Shown one piece after another: positions 35,689 to 44,462 of a DNA stretch of 64,000 nt (position 1 is its first letter; each line of letters starts with the position of its first letter). Both the position numbers and the translations under genes were made by a program. The stretch spans positions 1 through 64,000 of the forward strand of contig JADCGL010000014.1 of assembly GCA_020248985.1 (NCBI GenBank), read 5' to 3'. The notes beneath the pieces were generated by a model. The model saw nothing but the letters and a program-made list of their open reading frames with translations, was not told the DNA's origin and ran no database searches. The DNA comes from Telmatospirillum sp. (GTDB lineage Bacteria > Pseudomonadota > Alphaproteobacteria > CACIAM-22H2).

Positions 35689-36936
35689 TCAATTTCTTTC
35701 GTGCGCTTGTTGGCTTTCGAGTCGATGGCGCGCGATCTGGGCCGTCGCTCCGGGGGGTGCGACGGCCCTTTCTTTTTGGCGATCCAATTTCTTGCGGCCC
35801 GCGACGATGTGCGCGACAAGCGTGAGGCTTGCAAGCGCCGCCAATGTCAGCGGCAGCCCGTCGCGCGGCGCGACCTCGAGTGCGGCTCCGATCAGCACGG
35901 GCCCGAACGTGCCGCCGACCGTGTAGCCGAACACGATTGCCGACGTCGCGCGCATTAGCGCCGCACCCGAAAAGCCGTGGCCGATTTGGATCATCGCGAG
36001 CGTGTAGAGCATGCCGCCGATCCCGCCCCAGACGACCGCGACCATCAATGCGCCGGCGGCATCGGTCGCGAGCACGGGGGCTGCAAAGGACACGACGATC
36101 AGGATGCCCAAGCCGCCGCGCACGACATGCGCAAGCTTCATGTGGTCGGAGAGCCAGCCGGCCGGGTACTGGGCGGCAAACGAGCCGAGGCCCAAGGCGG
36201 CCGAAAACATCGCCGCCGCATTGGTGCTGAGCCCGAGCGTGACACCCCAGTAGCTGCCGATGCCCGAAAGGCCCACTTCGAACGCACCGCCGACCGTCGC
36301 GGCGATGAGGGCCGCCGATGCGACGGCCAGCACGGGCCCGAAGCCCGGCTCGTTGCGCCGCCCGTCATGCGCGCGCGGCGTGGGCTTGAGGCCGATCGAA
36401 AACAGCCACGCCGCAAACCACAGGCCGCACCCGGCGAAGGCGGGCAGGTCGCTGGCGGGATCGAGCAGCAGCAAGATGAGCGGGCCGGTCGCAAACGACG
36501 CCCCCATGAAGGTTTCGTAGAGCCCGACCACGCGCCCGCGCCGATCGGAGGGTGCGATGTCGGCAACCCACGCCTCCGACACGATCCACCGGAACGCGCC
36601 CGAGAATCCCATCGCGAGATTGGCCACGCACCACAGCGCATAGTCGTCGCTGAAGGCAAACACGAGCGGCATCGGAAAGGCGACGAACGCACCGCCCACG
36701 AACAGCCGGTCGCCGCCGAAGCGCTTGACGCAGGTTTCGACGAACGGTGCCGTCAGCAGCACAGCAAGCCAGGGCAGGGCCGCGAACACGCCGATCGCGG
36801 TCGCGGAATAGCCGAGCGCTTCGAGCCGGATCGCGGTGTAAGGGATCATCGACGAGAAGCCGACGACCGAAGCCACGCCCGAGGCGCCGATGCGCCAGAT
36901 GTCTTTCGAGACGGGTTGCGGGGGGTGCGCCGACAT
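35689..36936 (-). CDS. Major facilitator superfamily transporter
   Basis: 415 residues with about 12 hydrophobic helices. The loop between helices 2 and 3 (TCVKRFGGDRLFVGG) and the helix 8-9 loop (GWLSDHMKLAHVVRGG) resemble the MFS GxxxDR(x)GRR motif. APSDRRGRVVGLYETFMGAS suggests the sugar/drug exporter (YcaD/UMF1-like) group. Substrate unknown. AAGG precedes the start. Divergent from a GNAT gene 46 bp away. The C-terminal 30 residues are charged and cytoplasmic. Confidence 0.83.
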   Translation of the reverse strand: MSAHPPQPVSKDIWRIGASGVASVVGFSSMIPYTAIRLEALGYSATAIGVFAALPWLAVLLTAPFVETCVKRFGGDRLFVGGAFVAFPMPLVFAFSDDYALWCVANLAMGFSGAFRWIVSEAWVADIAPSDRRGRVVGLYETFMGASFATGPLILLLLDPASDLPAFAGCGLWFAAWLFSIGLKPTPRAHDGRRNEPGFGPVLAVASAALIAATVGGAFEVGLSGIGSYWGVTLGLSTNAAAMFSAALGLGSFAAQYPAGWLSDHMKLAHVVRGGLGILIVVSFAAPVLATDAAGALMVAVVWGGIGGMLYTLAMIQIGHGFSGAALMRATSAIVFGYTVGGTFGPVLIGAALEVAPRDGLPLTLAALASLTLVAHIVAGRKKLDRQKERAVAPPGATAQIARHRLESQQAHERN

Positions 36937-36982
36937 AGGCGGCCTTGTAGAATGCCGGGCGGGCAAACAGAAGGATTCATTT

Positions 36983-37450
36983 ATGGCGGCCTGGCGGGCC
37001 ATGACGGCTGAAGACGTGGCGTTTGTCGCCGAACTCGGGCTTGCGATCTACCCGCATCTGCCCGAGAGCGTCGGGTCGTTCGCGGCGAAGTTTGCGGCTA
37101 CACCTGAAGCGTGCCGCGTTGCGTGCGACCGCGACGGAAGCCGCGTCGGCTACTGCGTGGCGTTGTGGGCCGAGCTTGGCCGGCCGCCGAAACTCGACGA
37201 TGTGGCTTATGCGCCGTGCGCGCGCGAATGCTTGCATCTGCACGATCTTGCCGTTGCCCCCGCGGCGCGCGGACAGGGATTGGTGGCGCAGGCCGTCGCC
37301 CATCTGCGCGGCGTTGCGGGTGCGTTGCCGCTCACCTTGGTCGCGGTCAACGGCTCGGCGCCGCTGTGGCGTCGCTTCGGTTTTTCCGAGGTTGCGGGCT
37401 CGGCCGCAAGCTACGGGGCCGACGCTCTCTATATGCGCCGCAATCCTTAG
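36983..37450 (+). CDS. GNAT-family N-acetyltransferase
   Basis: 155 residues. Motif A is LHLHDLAVAPAARGQGLVAQ, the acetyl-CoA pyrophosphate loop. VNGSAPLWRRFGFSEV is the C-terminal motif B. AGAAGGA precedes the ATG. Its stop overlaps that of the Sua5 gene tail to tail by 4 nt. Acceptor unknown. Confidence 0.8.
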   Translation: MAAWRAMTAEDVAFVAELGLAIYPHLPESVGSFAAKFAATPEACRVACDRDGSRVGYCVALWAELGRPPKLDDVAYAPCARECLHLHDLAVAPAARGQGLVAQAVAHLRGVAGALPLTLVAVNGSAPLWRRFGFSEVAGSAASYGADALYMRRNP

Positions 37451-38391
37451 CGCGGGGCAGCGGCGCGCGCGAGGCGGTCGCGGATTGCAGCACCCAAGCC
37501 CGTCGCAGGAATGGGCGCGACGGCGATGCACTGCACATGCGCGCGGTCGAGCGTTTGCAGATAGCCGAATAGATTGTGTGCTGCCTGCGCCAGATCGCGC
37601 GTCGGCGACAGGCTCAAGGCCGGGATGTCGTTGGCTAGTTTCGGCAAGGCGCCGAACCCGAGATACGCCTCGCCCGACCGCGCGTCTTTTGCATCGAGGC
37701 GCAGGCGCGCACGCGGCGCATAGTGGCTTGCCAGCATGCCCGGCGCTTTGATCGCCGAACCGCTTTGCGCCAGCTTCCCGATCAACGCTTCGATCGCCGC
37801 ATGCGCAATGCCGCCTTCGCGCAGCAATGTCGCCTGCGCCGTGCTGAGATCGACGATCGTCGATTCAAGCCCGACGCGGCACGGGCCCCCCTCGACCACG
37901 AGATCGACGCGCGCACCCAATCCAAATTGCACGGCCTGCGCCGTCGTCGGCGACAGGCGGCCCGAGCGGTTCGCGCTCGGGGCGACGATCGCGCGGCCGA
38001 AACGGCGCAGCAGCGCCAGCGCCACCGCGTGGTCGGGCACGCGCACGCCGAGCGTGTCGAGATTGGCGCGGGCGAGCGCGCACACGGCACCGCCCGCCGC
38101 ACGCGGCAGCACGAGCGTGAGCGGCCCGGGCCAGAAAGCTTTGGCGAGGATCTCGGCGCGCGCATCGAAGCGCACGAGGCGGCGCGCGGCGGCCACGTCG
38201 GCGACATGCGCAATCAGCGGATTGAAACGCGGCCGGCCCTTGGCGGCATACAGTGCGAGCACGGCGCGTGCATCGTCGGCGGCCGCACCCAGCCCGTAGA
38301 CCGTCTCGGTCGGAAACGCCACGAGCCGCCCCCGCGCCAGCAGGGCAGCGGCGCGCGCGAGGGTGCGAGAGGAGGGCTTGGCGACCGTCAT
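37447..38391 (-). CDS. tsaC/sua5: Threonylcarbamoyl-AMP synthase, long Sua5 form
   Basis: 314 residues. The YrdC domain (1-200) has KxR-SxN type contacts: FPTETVYGLGA, KGRPRFNPL, FWPGPLTLVL, APSANRSGRLSPTTA. The C-terminal part from about residue 205 (PGMLASHYAPRARLRL) is the Sua5-specific domain, absent in short TsaC. It makes L-threonylcarbamoyl-AMP from Thr, bicarbonate and ATP, the first step of t6A37 modification of ANN-decoding tRNAs. Cytoplasmic and probably essential. Confidence 0.9.
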   Translation of the reverse strand: MTVAKPSSRTLARAAALLARGRLVAFPTETVYGLGAAADDARAVLALYAAKGRPRFNPLIAHVADVAAARRLVRFDARAEILAKAFWPGPLTLVLPRAAGGAVCALARANLDTLGVRVPDHAVALALLRRFGRAIVAPSANRSGRLSPTTAQAVQFGLGARVDLVVEGGPCRVGLESTIVDLSTAQATLLREGGIAHAAIEALIGKLAQSGSAIKAPGMLASHYAPRARLRLDAKDARSGEAYLGFGALPKLANDIPALSLSPTRDLAQAAHNLFGYLQTLDRAHVQCIAVAPIPATGLGAAIRDRLARAAAPR

Positions 38392-38458
38392 GATGGGCTT
38401 GCGCTATAGCATGCGCCCGCTGCGCGGTGCTATTGAAGTGCGAACGGGTGGAACGCAA

Positions 38459-39103
38459 ATGGGCGGCAAAGTCGTAACGGTGGCGCAGCAGAAGGGCGGG
38501 GCGGGCAAAACCACGCTCGCCGCACATCTGGCCGCCTATTGGTCGCAAAGCGGGCGTAACGTCGCGGCCGTCGACATCGACCCGCAAGGCTCGTTCACGC
38601 ACTGGACCGAACTGCGTTTCCAAGCGCGCCCCAACAACGGGCTCGGTTTTGGCTTTGCGCGCCTGTCGGGCTGGCGCCTGCCGCACGAACTCGACCGCCT
38701 CGCGCGCGAGCACGACGTGGTCGTTGTCGACTCAGCCCCGCATGCGCAAGCCGACTCGCGCACGGCGATCCGCTATTCGCATCTGGTGCTCGTACCCGTG
38801 CAGCCGTCGCCGATGGATCTGTGGGCGACATTGCCCACGCTCGAGCTCGCGCGCATGGAAAAGCGCCGCGCGATGCTGGTCATCAACCGCATGCCGCCGC
38901 GCTCGCTGCTCGCGGCCGAGATGGCGCAGAAGCTCGCCGAGATCGACGTGAAGGTCGCCAACATCGTGCTCGGCAACCGCACCGGCTACGCGTCGAGTCT
39001 GGGCCACGGCCTCGGCGTCACCGAAGCCGAACCAGGGACGACGGCTGCCCTCGAGCTATCTCGTCTTGCCGACGAAGTGGCGGCTTATGCCGGCCTCGAT
39101 TGA
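38459..39103 (+). CDS. ParA/MinD-type ATPase (orphan)
   Basis: 214 residues. Deviant Walker A QKGGAGKTT (11-19), switch I DIDPQGSFTHW and Walker B VVVVDSAP are canonical for ParA-type P-loop ATPases. Length fits the small (type Ib-like) ParA group that positions cargo on the nucleoid or membrane. No parB, minC or cargo gene is adjacent; the neighbours are Sua5 and CysQ. A longer frame begins at 38363, but ATG 38459 gives the standard start of the fold. The 3-prime end overlaps cysQ by 19 bp tail to tail. Confidence 0.85.
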   Translation: MGGKVVTVAQQKGGAGKTTLAAHLAAYWSQSGRNVAAVDIDPQGSFTHWTELRFQARPNNGLGFGFARLSGWRLPHELDRLAREHDVVVVDSAPHAQADSRTAIRYSHLVLVPVQPSPMDLWATLPTLELARMEKRRAMLVINRMPPRSLLAAEMAQKLAEIDVKVANIVLGNRTGYASSLGHGLGVTEAEPGTTAALELSRLADEVAAYAGLD

Positions 39104-39882
39104 TCCCACGCACCCGTCGCAACGAAATCCGGATTTTTGAATCCCTTTTTGCCGTAGTCGAGGGGCCGCCCGTCGGGGCGGGCCATGCGGCCGCCGGCGG
39201 CGAGGAGCACGGCTTCGCCGGCACACACGTCCCATTCCGAGGTGGGGCCGAAGCGCGGATAAAGGTCGGCCGTGCCTTCGGCCAGCAGGCCGAATTTGAG
39301 GGCCGAGCCCAGGCGGCGATGTTCTTTGATGCGGTAGCCGTCGAGAAACGCATCTTCGGCATTGCTGCCGTTGCTGCGCGACGAGACGACGACGAGCCCG
39401 CCCGGCGGCCGCGGCCGCGCGCGGATCGGCGTTTCGATTCCGTCGCGCACTTGGCGGAACGCGCCGACGCCGACCACGCCCGACCACAGGATTGCCTCGG
39501 CCGGGGCGAGCACGGCCCCCAGCACCGGTCGGCCTTTTGCCACAAGGCCGATACAGACGGAAAACTGGCCGTTGCGCGCGACGAACTCGGCCGTGCCGTC
39601 GAGCGGATCGACGAGCCAGAACAGCGGCGGCGGGGCGCCATGGAACGCGACGTGCCCTTGCGCCACTGCCTCTTCGGCGACGATCGGCACGCCGGGCGCG
39701 AGCTTGGCGAGTTCGGCCGCGATCAAGGCTTCGGCCGTCTCGTCGGCGAGCGTCACCGGCGAGGCGTCTTCTTTGCGGCGCACTTCGAATTTGCTGTCGT
39801 AGATCGCCATGATCGCGGCCGCCGCTTGGCGGGCGATCGCGCATACGGGCGGGCGCAGAGCGGCGAGATCGGATGCTTCCAT
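39085..39882 (-). CDS. cysQ: 3-prime(2-prime),5-prime-bisphosphate nucleotidase (inositol monophosphatase fold)
   Basis: 265 residues. Metal-binding motif 1 LVDPLDGTAEF (Asp92, Asp95), upstream Glu70-Glu71 and motif 2 TSEWDVCAGEAVL (Asp in WD) are in place. Converts PAP, the by-product of sulfate assimilation and 4-phosphopantetheinyl transfer, to AMP and phosphate. Divergent from the SRAP gene across 43 bp. FNGQFSVCIGLV is the CysQ-type strand that helps separate it from SuhB. Confidence 0.87.
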   Translation of the reverse strand: MEASDLAALRPPVCAIARQAAAAIMAIYDSKFEVRRKEDASPVTLADETAEALIAAELAKLAPGVPIVAEEAVAQGHVAFHGAPPPLFWLVDPLDGTAEFVARNGQFSVCIGLVAKGRPVLGAVLAPAEAILWSGVVGVGAFRQVRDGIETPIRARPRPPGGLVVVSSRSNGSNAEDAFLDGYRIKEHRRLGSALKFGLLAEGTADLYPRFGPTSEWDVCAGEAVLLAAGGRMARPDGRPLDYGKKGFKNPDFVATGAWDQSRPA

Positions 39883-39925
39883 CCTTTTTCTCGTAAGCGC
39901 TGGCCGGGCGATTTACAATAGCGCC

Positions 39926-40648
39926 ATGTGCGGACGCTATACCCTCACCAGCCCCGTCGAGGCTTTGCGCCAGCTGTTCGATTTTGCGGGTGCGGCCCCC
40001 AATCTCGGGGCCCGCTACAATATCGCCCCCACCCAGCGTGCGCCTGTGATCCGCCTCGGGGCCGATGGCGGGCGCGAGATGCAGATGCTGAGCTGGGGCC
40101 TGGTGCCCTATTGGGCCGAAGACATTTCGCTGCAAAGCCACATGATCAATGCGCGCGGCGAGACCGTGGCCGAGAAGCCCGCCTTCCGCCAGGCTTTCCG
40201 CCAGCGCCGTTGCCTGGTGCCCGCCGACGGTTTCTACGAATGGCCGACCGTGGGGGCCAAAAGCAAACAGCCGTTTTTGTTTCGCCGCCAAGACAAGGTG
40301 CCGTTTGCGTTTGCAGGGCTCTGGGAGCGATGGGTGCCGCCGCAGGGCGAGGTGCTGGAGACGTTCACGATCGTCAACATCGCGGCCAACGCGACGATGG
40401 CGCCGTTCCACGACCGCATCCCCGTGATCCTCGATCCGCTCGATTATACGGCGTGGCTCGATCCCAAGATCGACGCGCGTGCGCTGGTGCGCGCTCCTGC
40501 CAACGAGGCCCTTGGTTATGTGCGCGTGTCTTCCTATGTGAACAATGTGCGCCACGACGATGCGGGCTGCCTCGAGCCGGCGGCGGCCGACGAGGAGCCG
40601 GCTCCGCCCAAGCGCGGCCCCGACACCCGCCAGGGGAGTCTGTTTTGA
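39926..40648 (+). CDS. SRAP-domain protein (YedK/HMCES), abasic-site DNA crosslinking
   Basis: 240 residues. Catalytic Cys2 (MCGRYTL) is exposed after Met removal; Asn75 and Glu105 (HMINARGET, GFYEW) and the His in APFHDRIPVIL complete the site, at almost the same numbers as E. coli YedK. It forms a stable thiazolidine crosslink with abasic sites in single-stranded DNA and so protects replication forks. The last 25 residues (EPAPPKRGPDTRQGSLF) are a tail with a possible clamp-binding QGSLF. It overlaps the next gene by 4 nt (TTGA), the first of two unknown coupled genes. Confidence 0.9.
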   Translation: MCGRYTLTSPVEALRQLFDFAGAAPNLGARYNIAPTQRAPVIRLGADGGREMQMLSWGLVPYWAEDISLQSHMINARGETVAEKPAFRQAFRQRRCLVPADGFYEWPTVGAKSKQPFLFRRQDKVPFAFAGLWERWVPPQGEVLETFTIVNIAANATMAPFHDRIPVILDPLDYTAWLDPKIDARALVRAPANEALGYVRVSSYVNNVRHDDAGCLEPAAADEEPAPPKRGPDTRQGSLF

Positions 40649-41313
40649 AAAAGATCGTTTCGGCATTGGCCCTGGGTGCCGCGGCATTCGCGGCGTGGCT
40701 TGCGTGGCCAACGGCCCCCAAAGCGCCGTCGCAGCCGCCCATGGTGCTGCAGGCAAGCTTTGCGCCGGCGGCGTCGCTTGTCGTGTCGAAACTGGCGTTC
40801 GACGCCAAGTTCGAAACCGACACGAACCGGGCGGGCGAAAAGCTCGGCTTTCGCAGCTTCGTGACCGTGCCGGTGACGGCGCAAGCCGTGCTCGATTTCG
40901 CCGCGCAGCCTTTGCTTGCCACGCGCACCGGCAACCGGCTTGCGATCGTGGCCCCGCTGCCGACGCTCGATGCCGCACAGACGGCCGTCGCCATCGATGC
41001 CGCGCGCGCCTTTCCGGTCCAGCGCAGCTTTTGGCAGATGCTGTTTTCGAACGAACGGCGCGTGCTGGCCGAAGCGAGCTTGGCCGTTGCCGGGCCCGCC
41101 GCCGAACAAGCGCAGGCGCATTTCGAAGCCAACCGTGCGTCGGTCGAAGCCGCGGCGCGTGCGGCGCTTGGCGATCTGATCGCGTCGGTCGCGCGCGAAG
41201 CAGGGGTGCCGCTCGAGGGCGTCGACGTCGCGTTCCGCGCCCTCACGCCCGAGGAGCGCGCCGCACTCGCGAACGCACCTTCGCTCGAACGCTTGCTGCG
41301 GCCGGGTTCGTGA
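40645..41313 (+). CDS. Unknown exported or membrane-anchored protein coupled to the SRAP gene
   Basis: 222 residues. TTG start inside the SRAP stop (TTGA) with CAGGGGAG upstream. N-terminal KKIVSALALGAAAFAAWLAW is a signal or anchor; no clear cleavage site. The rest is Ala-rich alpha/beta with a helical C-terminal half (about 130-200) that could form a coiled coil. No known motif was recognised. A DUF4230-like character is possible but weak. It overlaps the next gene by 4 nt (GTGA). Confidence 0.6.
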   Translation: MKKIVSALALGAAAFAAWLAWPTAPKAPSQPPMVLQASFAPAASLVVSKLAFDAKFETDTNRAGEKLGFRSFVTVPVTAQAVLDFAAQPLLATRTGNRLAIVAPLPTLDAAQTAVAIDAARAFPVQRSFWQMLFSNERRVLAEASLAVAGPAAEQAQAHFEANRASVEAAARAALGDLIASVAREAGVPLEGVDVAFRALTPEERAALANAPSLERLLRPGS

Positions 41314-41858
41314 GCGCGAGCGCGGCAGGGACGATCGATCCGATCGAGCTGCGCATCGCGACGATCGACCAGCTCTTCCAATCGCTCGACCCGTTTCCGT
41401 TTCGCGAGAAGGATCTCGACGCGGCGGCCGAAGACTACATCGTCGGCTGGGCGCGCGAATTGCCGCGCGACGGGCCCTTGCGCATCGTCGTGCATCTGCC
41501 GCACGCCGAAGCCCAATTGCCGCGCGCGGCCGAAATCGGCGGCGCCTTTTCGCGCTTTTTCGCCTATCGCGCCGACCGCCAAAGCCGCGATCTCGCCGAA
41601 TTGTTTCGCGTCGGAAGGATCGCTCTGGCGGTCGGCGTTGCAATTCTCGTCGCGTGCCTGCTGCTGGCACGCCTGTCTGCGAACTATGTGGCGCCCGGCC
41701 CGCTTGCGAGCCTTGTGCAGGAAAGTTTTTTGATCTTGGGCTGGGTCGCCAATTGGCGACCGCTCGAGATTTTTCTCTACGATTGGTGGCCGATCGTGCG
41801 CCGCCGCCGCCTCTATCGCCGCCTCGCCGATGCGAAGGTGGAATTGGCCGGCTATTGA
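41310..41858 (+). CDS. Unknown protein with two C-terminal membrane segments
   Basis: 182 residues from a GTG within the previous stop codon. The N-terminal 100 residues are soluble (FREKDLDAAAEDYIVGWARE, then LRIVVHLPHAEAQ); around residues 100-120 and 130-145 lie two hydrophobic helices, and the tail YDWWPIVRRRRLYRRLADAK is strongly basic, so it is cytoplasmic. No domain assigned. The SRAP, 222-residue and 182-residue genes form a three-gene coupled unit. Confidence 0.6.
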   Translation: MSASAAGTIDPIELRIATIDQLFQSLDPFPFREKDLDAAAEDYIVGWARELPRDGPLRIVVHLPHAEAQLPRAAEIGGAFSRFFAYRADRQSRDLAELFRVGRIALAVGVAILVACLLLARLSANYVAPGPLASLVQESFLILGWVANWRPLEIFLYDWWPIVRRRRLYRRLADAKVELAGY

Positions 41859-42412
41859 TCGCTTTTGCGGCGCAAGCCCGGCAGCATGCGCGCGAGGATC
41901 GGGTCGCGGCGGCGGAAATGGTGGTGCAGCGCCGCTCCGATATGGAGCGCGAGCAAGGCTGCCATCGCATAGGCGCACCAGGCATGTGCGGCGAGCAGCA
42001 AGCGGCCGAGCGCATCGTTTTTGCCGATCGGGTCGGGCAGTTCGACGAGGTTGAACCACACGACCTTGAAGCCGAACGCGTTGGTGCCGAGAAAGCCCAG
42101 GATCGGCATCGCGAACAGCAGCACGTAGAGGGCCGCGTGCACGGATGCGGCGGCCATCTCCTCGATCCAGGGTGTGGGCGGCAAGGGTGGCGGCGGGCGC
42201 AGCCGGCGCCAGATCAGGCGCAGGCCGGTGGCCACGAACACGACGAGGCCCGTCCATTCGTGCCAAGCATAGACTTTGACCTTCCAGTCGGAGAATTCGA
42301 GCCGCGTCATGTAGAGGCCGACGCCGAACAGCAACGCCACCAGCACGGCGGTCACCCAATGCAGGCCGCGCGCGACGGGCGTGTAGGCGGGGGCGTCGTG
42401 CTTTGTTACCAT
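41852..42412 (-). CDS. Cytochrome b561, prokaryotic diheme membrane protein
   Basis: 186 residues with four membrane helices. Heme-ligand candidates are His18 (GLHWVTA), His51 (YAWHEWTG), His143 (AHAWCAY) and His157 (ALHIGAAL). Prokaryotic b561 passes electrons between quinone and periplasmic or lipid acceptors (superoxide oxidase in E. coli). The frame opens further upstream, but ATG 42412 gives the standard N-terminus. Head-to-head with the DUF4169 gene, 22 bp apart. Confidence 0.88.
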   Translation of the reverse strand: MVTKHDAPAYTPVARGLHWVTAVLVALLFGVGLYMTRLEFSDWKVKVYAWHEWTGLVVFVATGLRLIWRRLRPPPPLPPTPWIEEMAAASVHAALYVLLFAMPILGFLGTNAFGFKVVWFNLVELPDPIGKNDALGRLLLAAHAWCAYAMAALLALHIGAALHHHFRRRDPILARMLPGLRRKSDQ

Positions 42413-42434
42413 GGCGGCGATATCTGGAGGCAAA

Positions 42435-42632
42435 ATGGGCGATATCGTCAACCTCAAACGCGTTCGCAAATTGCAAGCGCGCGATGCGGCGGCGGCCGAG
42501 GCCGAAGCCAACCGCGCCAAGCACGGCCGGACCAAAGCCGAAAAGCTTCAGGCCAAGGCCGAAGCCGCGCAGCTTGCGCGCACGCTTGATGGCGCGAAGC
42601 TCGGCGGTGCGAAAACTGGCGGGGATCAGTAG
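42435..42632 (+). CDS. DUF4169 small protein
   Basis: 65 residues: MGDIVNLKRVRKLQARDAAA then NRAKHGRTKAEK, followed by a long charged helix ending DGAKLGG. The pattern GDIVNLR(K)...NRxKxGRTK is that of DUF4169, common in Alphaproteobacteria and of unknown function. TCTGGAGG lies 7 bp upstream of the ATG, so the shorter start is used rather than 42411. Tail-to-tail overlap of 7 bp with the acetyltransferase. Confidence 0.82.
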   Translation: MGDIVNLKRVRKLQARDAAAAEAEANRAKHGRTKAEKLQAKAEAAQLARTLDGAKLGGAKTGGDQ

Positions 42633-43468
42633 AAGGCGAGCGCGTAGTCGGCGACGGGTTTGAAGCCGAGGGCTTGGCTGCTGCGCAACGCGCCAATGTT
42701 GGCCTCCGCCGCGAACAGCACGGCGCGCGCCACACCTTTTTCGCGCGCGGCCAGAAGCGCGCCGTGCAGCACGATGCGCCCGTAGCCGAGCCCGCGTTCC
42801 GCGGGCGGGCAGTAGAGGCCGCCGACCTGCACGATCTCGGGCAATGTCGCGTTGAACGCGGCGGTGGCGAGCGCGTTGTCGCCCATGCACAGAAGATAGA
42901 GGCGGCCCGCATCGATGGCGCGGTCGATTTCGTCCTGCGCCTGTGCAAGCAGGGCGGGGCTTTCGGCAGCGCCCAGCGTTTCGCACAGATAGGCGTGGCG
43001 CCATTCGGCGAGGGCATCGCGGTCTTTGAGATTGGCAGGCCGCACGCGGTCGGTGTGCACCGTGGGCGGCGGCAGGTTCGCAAGATCGCAGGCAAGCAGC
43101 ACTTGGCGGGCGGCGACGCGCAGATGGCGGTCGGCGAAGGCGGGCAGGCGCAGAACCTCGGCGACCGCCTCGGGCGCACCCAGCACGCCCTGGCAGCTTC
43201 GCGAAGGCCGCGCGGCAAGGGCGGCGGCGGCAAGGGCAGGCGCGCGCTCGGTCGGCGCCTGCAGCATCACATTGCCGTTCCAGCAAAAGGCGGCGACGCC
43301 GACCAGCGCTTCGCCGTCGAAGGCGCCGACATAGGTGGCCTCGTAGGGCTGGTCGTTGTCGGCAAGGCCGACGGCAGCGAGATTGGAGCGCAGGAACATC
43401 GCCGTTTCCGGCGTCTTGGCCAAAAACGCCGACAGGGTCGCTTCGTCGTCGGGCCGCAATATGCGCAT
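42626..43468 (-). CDS. GNAT-family acetyltransferase with N-terminal extra domain
   Basis: 280 residues. The C-terminal part (about 140-280) is a GNAT domain: GGLYCPPAERGLGYGRIVLHG is motif A and EANIGALRSSQALGFKPV the C-terminal motif. The first 120 residues (FLRSNLAAVGLADNDQPY, then YVGAFDGEALVGVAAFCWNG) form a degenerate second GNAT-like lobe, as in double-GNAT enzymes. Substrate unknown. Confidence 0.8.
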   Translation of the reverse strand: MRILRPDDEATLSAFLAKTPETAMFLRSNLAAVGLADNDQPYEATYVGAFDGEALVGVAAFCWNGNVMLQAPTERAPALAAAALAARPSRSCQGVLGAPEAVAEVLRLPAFADRHLRVAARQVLLACDLANLPPPTVHTDRVRPANLKDRDALAEWRHAYLCETLGAAESPALLAQAQDEIDRAIDAGRLYLLCMGDNALATAAFNATLPEIVQVGGLYCPPAERGLGYGRIVLHGALLAAREKGVARAVLFAAEANIGALRSSQALGFKPVADYALAFY

Positions 43469-43499
43469 GCGGCCGATGATAGACCTGCCGGGGCCGGCG

Positions 43500-44462
43500 C
43501 TACAGCGGCTTTTTGAGCTTGGCGGCGATCTCGCCCACGATGCCGCGGCGGAAGGCGAGCACGCACACGACGAAGATCACGCCCTGCACGACCGTGACCC
43601 ACGAGCCCAATTCGGCCAGATAGTTCTGCATCGAGATGATGACGGCCGCCCCCACGATGGGGCCGAACACGGTGCCGAGCCCGCCCACCAGCGTCATCAG
43701 CACGACTTCGCCGGACATTGTCCAATGCACGTCGGACAGAGAGGCGAGCTGGAAGATCTGCGATTTGACGGCGCCTGCGAGGCCGGCAAGGGCCGCCGAC
43801 ATCACGAAGGCGGCGAGCTTGTACTGGTCGACCCGGTAGCCGAGCGACACGGCGCGCGGCTCGTTCTCGCGGATGGCTTTGAGCACTTGGCCGAACGGCG
43901 AATGGACGATGCGGTAGATGAGCAGGAAGGCGCCCAGGAAAATCGCGGCGACGACGTAGTAGAGCACGAGGTCGTTGCGCAGATCCAAGAGCCCGAACAT
44001 CGTGCCGCGGGGTACCCGCTGCAGCCCGTCTTCGCCGCCCGTGAAGGGCGCTTGCAGGGCAAAGAAATAGGCCATCTGGGCGAGCGCCAGCGTGATCATC
44101 GAAAAATAGATGCCCTGGCGGCGGATGGCGAGTGCGCCCACCACGAGGCCCAGCACGGCCCCGCACGCCATGCCCGACAGGATCGCAAGCTCCGGCGGAA
44201 AGCCCCAGATTTTGGCCGCATGCGCCGAGACGTAGGCAGCCCAGCCGAAGAACAGCGCGTGCCCGAACGAGAGGAGGCCCACATAGCCGATCAGCAGATT
44301 GAAGGCGCAGGCGAACAGCGCGAAGCACAGCACCTTCATCACGAACACGGGATAGAGCAGATGCGGCAGCACCAGCAGCACGGCCACCATCGCGACCACG
44401 ATCGCGCGCTGGTGCTTGGGCATGCCGGTTTCTTTGGCGTGCGGGGTGGGCGATCCCGACAT
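43500..44462 (-). CDS. livM: Branched-chain amino-acid ABC transporter permease LivM
   Basis: 320 residues with 9-10 membrane helices. The signature region NLLIGYVGLLSFGHALFFG and the coupling helix KAIRENEPRAVSLGYRV are characteristic of LivM. Its ATG shares one base with the livH stop (TAATG). Together with livH, livK, livF and livG in one minus-strand run it forms a full importer. Confidence 0.92.
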   Translation of the reverse strand: MSGSPTPHAKETGMPKHQRAIVVAMVAVLLVLPHLLYPVFVMKVLCFALFACAFNLLIGYVGLLSFGHALFFGWAAYVSAHAAKIWGFPPELAILSGMACGAVLGLVVGALAIRRQGIYFSMITLALAQMAYFFALQAPFTGGEDGLQRVPRGTMFGLLDLRNDLVLYYVVAAIFLGAFLLIYRIVHSPFGQVLKAIRENEPRAVSLGYRVDQYKLAAFVMSAALAGLAGAVKSQIFQLASLSDVHWTMSGEVVLMTLVGGLGTVFGPIVGAAVIISMQNYLAELGSWVTVVQGVIFVVCVLAFRRGIVGEIAAKLKKPL

